Source of the DNA: an uncultured Arthrobacter sp.
GTDB taxonomy: Bacteria > Actinomycetota > Actinomycetes > Actinomycetales > Micrococcaceae
Assembly: GCF_947493765.1 (NCBI RefSeq)
Contig: NZ_CANLSZ010000002.1
Location: forward strand, 310,001-374,000
Reading direction: 5' to 3'
Length of the DNA: 64,000 nucleotides
The notes beneath the pieces are model-generated. The model was not told the DNA's origin and ran no database searches. It saw nothing but the letters and a program-made list of their open reading frames with translations. Each line of letters opens with the position of its first letter. Position 1 is the first letter of the stretch. A program made the translations under genes and the position numbers. Shown piece by piece: positions 59,864 to 64,000 of this stretch.

Positions 59864-60307
59864 TCAGCACTTGATCGGGTAGACCGCCGGATCGCCGGTC
59901 CACGTCCCCACACTCGCCCAGATCCTGAGGGTGTAGGTGCCGTTCAGCATGGACATCCGGGTGATCGTGGTGGCCCGCTTGGTCGGACTGACGGTGTGGG
60001 TGGTCACGACACCCGCCGGGCCCGTCAGGGTCACGGTGTACTCGGTGGCACGAGGGACCACGCCAAAATCGGTGATCGCCACGGTCACGAACATCTTCAG
60101 GAGCGAGCAGTCGATGGTGCCGGTGACGCCGGCGGGTGCGGGGATGTCGTAGGTGCCCACGGACAGAGCCGCCGTGTCCCGGTCGGAGAACGCCGCCTGC
60201 GCGACCGTGGGTGCCCAGGTGAGGACGACGACGGCGAGCAGCAGCTTCGCGAGGAACCGCAGTCGGCGCGGGAGGCGGGTGGTTCCGCCTGCACGGTGTC
60301 GGCTCAT
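59864..60307 (-). CDS. Secreted SipW-dependent-type protein
   Basis: 147 residues, no close family recognised. The N-terminus is basic and then hydrophobic (RFLAKLLLAVVVLTWAPTVAQ), ending in AQAAFSDRDTAALSVGTYDI, the mark of camelysin/TasA-type proteins cut by SipW peptidases. The rest looks like a beta-rich domain (TEYTVTLTGPAGVV) ending in Cys. Same strand as the TasA-like gene, 78 bases downstream of it. Confidence 0.7.
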   Translation of the reverse strand: MSRHRAGGTTRLPRRLRFLAKLLLAVVVLTWAPTVAQAAFSDRDTAALSVGTYDIPAPAGVTGTIDCSLLKMFVTVAITDFGVVPRATEYTVTLTGPAGVVTTHTVSPTKRATTITRMSMLNGTYTLRIWASVGTWTGDPAVYPIKC

Positions 60308-60385
60308 GGTCGGATTCCCTCGGTGGTCACTCGGATGCGGCAGCGGGCAGCGGGCGCCCTCGGCCGAGGGCGCCCGGGGCCTGGA

Positions 60386-61021
60386 CTAGCGGCTGGTGGC
60401 GGCGCGCTGCGTTGCGGTGAACGTGAAGTTCACCGTGCTCGTGAGGCCCTGGAAGGTGTTGTCGGCGGCGACCGGGAGGGTGGACGTGAAGCGCAGGTTG
60501 TCCGCCTTGCCCGGGGCCATGGAGGCGAGGCCGGGGAGTGCGACATCGGTGCCGATGATCGCGCGGCTCGGCAGGATGCTCGTGACGGTCCCGGCGCAGG
60601 TGTAGGTGTAGGCGGGCGCGGTGCCGGTCTCGGTCCAGGGGACGCTGCAGGAGTCGACCGTGAGCTGGAGGCCGTTGACGGCGTCGGTGGAGAGCTTCGA
60701 CGGCGAGCCGACCGCTGCGGTGCTCAGGGTGATACCGCCGAAGGCCTGGCTGCCCGTGTTGGTGATGGCCGCCACGCGCTGGACGCTGTCGCCGGGCACG
60801 ATGTTGACGGCAGCGACGGTGAGGCGGTTGGCCGCCGTTCCTGCAGCACCGAGCTGGATGTCGACCGTGCCGGCGCTGACCGTCTCGCTGGCGGAGGTGG
60901 TGGAGGTGAAGGAGCCGTACGTGCCCAGGCCCGCGACGGACGCGGCGACGCCGAGCAGCGCGACGGAGGCGAGAACCTTGCCGGAGGTGGACTTCATCGA
61001 GATGCGGGACATGCGAGCCAT
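60386..61021 (-). CDS. TasA/camelysin-like secreted protein
   Basis: 211 residues. The signal region KVLASVALLGVAASVAGLGTYGSFTST is the SipW-dependent type, followed by SASETVSAGTVDIQLG as in TasA-family proteins. The mature part is Thr/Ala-rich, probably a beta sandwich. TasA of Bacillus forms biofilm fibres; a fibre role here is inference. An AAAAGG ribosome site precedes the ATG. The only SipW-type peptidase in the window is the HPt-like fusion at 35138. Confidence 0.82.
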   Translation of the reverse strand: MARMSRISMKSTSGKVLASVALLGVAASVAGLGTYGSFTSTTSASETVSAGTVDIQLGAAGTAANRLTVAAVNIVPGDSVQRVAAITNTGSQAFGGITLSTAAVGSPSKLSTDAVNGLQLTVDSCSVPWTETGTAPAYTYTCAGTVTSILPSRAIIGTDVALPGLASMAPGKADNLRFTSTLPVAADNTFQGLTSTVNFTFTATQRAATSR

Positions 61022-61253
61022 GGTGAGACCTTTTCGTGAGGATCGATCGGTGGGGCCCGGTTCCCCCAGCGGGATCCGGTGCTTCTGGTGTCAAATATCG
61101 GCACCGAAGCTCAACCCGGACCCGCCGTACCCGCGAACCATGCGCGAAGGAACACCGAAGAGGAGGTCCAAACCGAAGAACAGGTGAAGACAGGCCGAAG
61201 AAGCGCCTTTGTACGACCGGGTGGTCACGAAGGCCATCTGGTTGAATCGGAGG

Positions 61254-62537
61254 ATGAGCCCCACCGCAGCCCACATCCAGGATCTCGGCGCCTATGTAGC
61301 GGCGTCACCATCGAGCTACCACGCCGCGGCGGAGGCCGGACGCCGCCTCGCGGCGAAGGGGTTCGTGCGGCTGGAGGAGCGCGAGGCCTGGCAGGGCGGT
61401 GCCGGCAGCTACTTCGTCATCCGCGACGGGGCCCTCATCGCCTGGGTGGTCCCGCCGGGCGCAGGGCCCACGACGGCGTTCCACATCCTCGGGGCACATA
61501 CCGATTCGCCGTCGTTCAAGCTCAAGCCGAAGCCCACCACCGGGAAGTACGGCTGGCTGCAGGCCGGCGTCGAGGTGTACGGGGGTCCGCTGCTGAACTC
61601 CTGGCTGGATCGCGAACTCGCGCTCGCCGGCCGCCTGACACTGCTCGACGGCGCGGAGCACCTCGTGCACACCGGGCCGCTGCTGCGCTTCCCGCAGCTC
61701 GCCGTCCACCTCGACCGGGCGGTGAACGACGGGCTCACGCTCGACAAGCAGCGTCACATGAATCCGGTGTGGGGTCTGGGAGATCCGCTGGACGCCGATC
61801 TGCTCGGTCTCCTCGCCGAAGGGGCAGGAGTGGACCCGCTGGAGGTGGGCGGATTCGACGTCGTGGTCGCCGACACCCAGGAGCCGCGCGTCTTCGGGGC
61901 CGACGGCGCATTCTTCGCCTCGGGCCGGCTCGACAATCTCTCCTCGGTCCACGCCGGCCTCACCGCGATCATCGAGACCGCCACGACGGGGCCCTCGGAG
62001 GGACCGATCGCCGTGCTGGCGGCCTTCGACCACGAGGAGGTCGGCAGCGCCTCCCGCTCGGGTGCCAGCGGGCCGCTGCTCGAGGACGTCCTGCACCGGA
62101 TCTCGCTCGGGCTGGGAGCCGGAGCCGAGGAGCGGCTCCGGGCCATGGCGTCGTCGTTCTGCGTCTCCGCCGACGCCGGCCACGCCGTGCACCCCAACTA
62201 CGCCGAGCGCCACGACCCGGTGAACCTGCCCGTGCTCAACGGGGGTCCGCTCCTGAAGATCAACGCCAACCAGCGCTACACCACGGACGCGGCGGGTGCC
62301 GCCTACTGGGCGGATCTCTGCCGCGCGGCCGATGTTCCCTACCAGGAGTTCGTCTCCAACAACGTGATGCCGTGCGGCTCCACCATCGGGCCGCTGACGG
62401 CCACGCGGCTGGGTATCCGGACCGTCGACGTCGGGACCCCCCTGCTGTCGATGCATTCCGCCCGCGAACTCTGCGGGGTGCACGATCCCGGGTATCTTGC
62501 AGCGGTCACGTCCCGCTTCTTCCGGGACGGGCGATAG
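61254..62537 (+). CDS. M18 family aminopeptidase
   Basis: 427 residues, zinc aminopeptidase that removes acidic or other N-terminal residues. Metal-binding blocks: ILGAHTDSPSFKLKPKP, FDHEEVGSASRSGA and the final STIGPLTATRLGIRTVDVG with MHSARELCG. The ATG at 61254 matches the family start; GGAGG lies directly against it, and a TTGAAT hexamer is six bases upstream, so initiation may be leaderless. Divergent from the TasA-like gene. Confidence 0.94.
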   Translation: MSPTAAHIQDLGAYVAASPSSYHAAAEAGRRLAAKGFVRLEEREAWQGGAGSYFVIRDGALIAWVVPPGAGPTTAFHILGAHTDSPSFKLKPKPTTGKYGWLQAGVEVYGGPLLNSWLDRELALAGRLTLLDGAEHLVHTGPLLRFPQLAVHLDRAVNDGLTLDKQRHMNPVWGLGDPLDADLLGLLAEGAGVDPLEVGGFDVVVADTQEPRVFGADGAFFASGRLDNLSSVHAGLTAIIETATTGPSEGPIAVLAAFDHEEVGSASRSGASGPLLEDVLHRISLGLGAGAEERLRAMASSFCVSADAGHAVHPNYAERHDPVNLPVLNGGPLLKINANQRYTTDAAGAAYWADLCRAADVPYQEFVSNNVMPCGSTIGPLTATRLGIRTVDVGTPLLSMHSARELCGVHDPGYLAAVTSRFFRDGR

Positions 62538-62698
62538 CGCCCGCGGGTCGGGGCCCGACCATTAGTCCGGTATCATTGATTCGTCCGTGCGACGGACTGC
62601 CGGCGATACCTGTCGTCGGCAGCGGCCGGACCAACGCTAGAGAACCTCCTGTTGCGGAAAGACCGTGACCGCTCAGCCCAGAGGAGGTGGGTTCACAC

Positions 62699-63004
62699 AT
62701 GCGTGCATATGAATTGATGGTCATCATCGACCCCGATGTCGAGGAACGTTCCATCGACCCGACACTCGAGAAGTTCCTGAACGTGGTCCGCAATGGCGGC
62801 GGCACGGTGGACAAGGTGGACATCTGGGGGCGTCGGCGTTTCGCCTACGAGATCCAGAAGAAGACCGAGGGCATCTACGCCGTCGTCAACTTCACCGCCA
62901 CCCCGGCCGTGGCGTCGGAACTGGACCGCCAGCTGAGTCTCAACGAGACGATCATGCGGACCAAGATCATCCGCCCCGAGGAGCAGAAGGTCTCCGCCGA
63001 GTAG
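62699..63004 (+). CDS. rpsF: 30S ribosomal protein S6
   Basis: 101 residues beginning [16 protein letters not shown], with [21 protein letters not shown] in the middle, all standard for S6. Strong GAGGAGG ribosome site. First gene of the conserved rpsF-ssb-rpsR-rplI operon. The 161-base leader includes a TATCAT hexamer near 62570. Confidence 0.97.
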   Translation: MRAYELMVIIDPDVEERSIDPTLEKFLNVVRNGGGTVDKVDIWGRRRFAYEIQKKTEGIYAVVNFTATPAVASELDRQLSLNETIMRTKIIRPEEQKVSAE

Positions 63005-63064
63005 TTTCGGCAGAGCCCTTCTCCATCCAGCCCGCTCCGGCGGGACGTGACCCAAGGAGGCACC

Positions 63065-63631
63065 ATGGCAGGCGAGACAGTCATCACGGTGGTCGGCAAC
63101 CTGACCAACGACCCGGAACTGCGGTTCACGCCGTCGGGTTCGGCGGTGGCCAACTTCACCATCGCGTCCACCCCCCGCACCTTCGATCGTCAGACGAGCG
63201 ACTGGAAGGACGGCGAAACGCTGTTCCTCCGTGCCTCGGTGTGGCGTGAGGCCGCGGAGAACGTCGCCGAGACCCTGACCAAGGGAACCCGCGTGGTTGC
63301 CCAGGGTCGACTGAAGTCGCGGTCCTTCGACACGAAGGAGGGCGAGAAGCGCACGGTGATGGAACTCGAGGTGGACGAGATCGGTCCGTCCCTGCGCTAC
63401 GCGTCCGCCAAGGTCACCCGCGCCCAGCGCTCCGGCGGTGGCAACAGCGGGGGCTTCGGGGGCAACTCCGGCGGCAACGGTGGATCGAACACCCAGTCGG
63501 GTTCCGGCTGGGGCGGCGGACAGCAGTCCCAGCAGCCGGCGGACGACCCCTGGGGCGCTCCCTCGGGCGGAAACCCGGGTGGCAATTCGCAGGGCTGGGG
63601 CAACGGCCCAGACTCCGAGCCACCCTTCTAG
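63065..63631 (+). CDS. ssb: Single-stranded DNA-binding protein
   Basis: 188 residues. OB fold in the first 110 ([49 protein letters not shown]), then a Gly/Asn/Gln-rich linker and the acidic C-terminal tip DSEPPF that binds partner proteins. AAGGAGG upstream of the ATG at 63065. Confidence 0.97.
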   Translation: MAGETVITVVGNLTNDPELRFTPSGSAVANFTIASTPRTFDRQTSDWKDGETLFLRASVWREAAENVAETLTKGTRVVAQGRLKSRSFDTKEGEKRTVMELEVDEIGPSLRYASAKVTRAQRSGGGNSGGFGGNSGGNGGSNTQSGSGWGGGQQSQQPADDPWGAPSGGNPGGNSQGWGNGPDSEPPF

Positions 63632-63639
63632 GTGACGGT

Positions 63640-63711
63640 CCCGATCCCGGGACCGACACCGCAGTCACTCGCGTGACTTGTACTTCCCATCCCGCAGAAT
63701 CGTTCTGCGGG
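63640..63711 (+). promoter_or_regulatory. Three hairpins in the rpsR leader
   Basis: Between ssb and rpsR: CGGTCCC/GGGACCG (about 63638-63657), AGTCAC/GTGACT with TCGC loop (about 63663-63678), and a perfect nine-base stem CCCGCAGAA-TCG-TTCTGCGGG (63691-63711). The last could be a processing or regulatory structure before rpsR. Confidence 0.5.
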
Positions 63712-63736
63712 CTCCAACAGAAGAAGGAGCACCACG

Positions 63737-63976
63737 ATGGCCAAGGCTGAACTCCGTAAGCCCAAACCAAAGTCCAATCCCCTCAAGGCCGCTGACGTCA
63801 CCGTCATCGACTACAAGGACGTAGCGCTGCTGCGCAAGTTCATCTCCGATCGCGGAAAGATCCGCGCACGTCGCGTCACCGGCGTGACCGTGCAGGAGCA
63901 GCGCAAGATCGCCCAGGCAATCAAGAACGCCCGCGAGGTCGCACTGCTGCCGTACTCCGGCGCCGGTCGCGGCTAG
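63737..63976 (+). CDS. rpsR: 30S ribosomal protein S18
   Basis: 79 residues with [51 protein letters not shown]-type S18 sequence throughout (seen as [13 protein letters not shown] and [10 protein letters not shown]). Lacks the four Cys of zinc-binding S18 paralogues. AAGAAGGAG upstream. Confidence 0.97.
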   Translation: MAKAELRKPKPKSNPLKAADVTVIDYKDVALLRKFISDRGKIRARRVTGVTVQEQRKIAQAIKNAREVALLPYSGAGRG

Positions 63977-63991
63977 GGAAAGGGACACATC

Positions 63992-64000
63992 ATGTCGAAA
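63992..64000 (+). CDS. rplI: 50S ribosomal protein L9 (first three codons)
   Basis: ATG TCG AAA at the window end, 15 bases after rpsR with GGGAAAGGGA upstream. MSK and the operon order fit L9; only three codons are visible. Confidence 0.75.

Noticed and set aside
62538-62698. tRNA-like folding before rpsF
   Set aside because: Short GC stems are present but no acceptor, anticodon and T-arm consensus can be laid out.

Overview
The window is the chromosomal origin region of a high-GC Gram-positive bacterium, most likely an Arthrobacter-like member of the Micrococcaceae. This rests on the order gyrB-dciA-recF-gnd-dnaN-[oriC]-dnaA-rpmH-rnpA-yidD-yidC-jag-rsmG-parA-parB, on mycothiol and inositol genes (mshA, an actinobacterial-type inositol-3-phosphate synthase), on a FemAB-type peptidoglycan bridge enzyme and on many GTG starts. 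No tRNA, rRNA, CRISPR array, prophage or insertion sequence was recognised.

Layout. 1-5867: gyrB (cut by the edge), dciA, recF, gnd and dnaN on the minus strand. 5868-6327: oriC with perfect DnaA boxes. 6328-7740: dnaA. 8201-14016: rpmH to parB on the plus strand; rsmG is split by an apparent one-base deletion. 14017-15673: a gene-free, parS-rich centromere-like stretch. 15674-21186: trxA, trxB, a pseudokinase-like membrane protein, murJ and a NUDIX hydrolase (minus). 21326-29769: cca, a histidine phosphatase, a DUF418 protein, mshA, a phosphatase-like protein, fhs and ino1. 29961-34240: a GT87-like membrane protein, a FemAB protein and an FAD oxidoreductase. 34362-36160: an orphan OmpR-type response regulator facing a SipW-type signal peptidase that carries an HPt-like tail. 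36161-40966: a three-gene molybdoenzyme operon bracketed by two arrays of one repeat family. 40967-43490: an LLM flavin oxidoreductase and an SGNH hydrolase. 43491-50114: a glycine riboswitch followed by gcvP-gcvT-sdaA and a MetF-like gene (no gcvH). 50192-53865: MarR, ABC-F and MFS genes. 53899-59811: two ABC-2 type exporters with a NarL-type two-component pair. 59864-61021: two SipW-dependent (TasA/camelysin-like) secreted proteins. 61254-64000: M18 aminopeptidase, rpsF, ssb, rpsR and the first codons of rplI.

How the genes fit together. The left third is replication initiation, chromosome segregation, RNA processing and membrane insertion. Ino1 makes the inositol phosphate that MshA uses for mycothiol. 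Fhs, the glycine cleavage genes, SdaA and the MetF-like protein form a one-carbon, glycine and serine group. MurJ, the pseudokinase-like protein and FemAB belong to wall synthesis. The SipW-HPt protein is a plausible processing enzyme for the two TasA-like proteins 24 kb away.

Most unusual points: the signal peptidase/HPt-like fusion overlapping a response regulator gene tail to tail; the two mosaic arrays of a hairpin-forming repeat around the molybdoenzyme operon; the 1.65 kb parS region; a set of start codons placed exactly six bases after a -10 hexamer (leaderless signature); and a 56-bp duplication that copies the start codon and ribosome binding site of the DUF418 gene.
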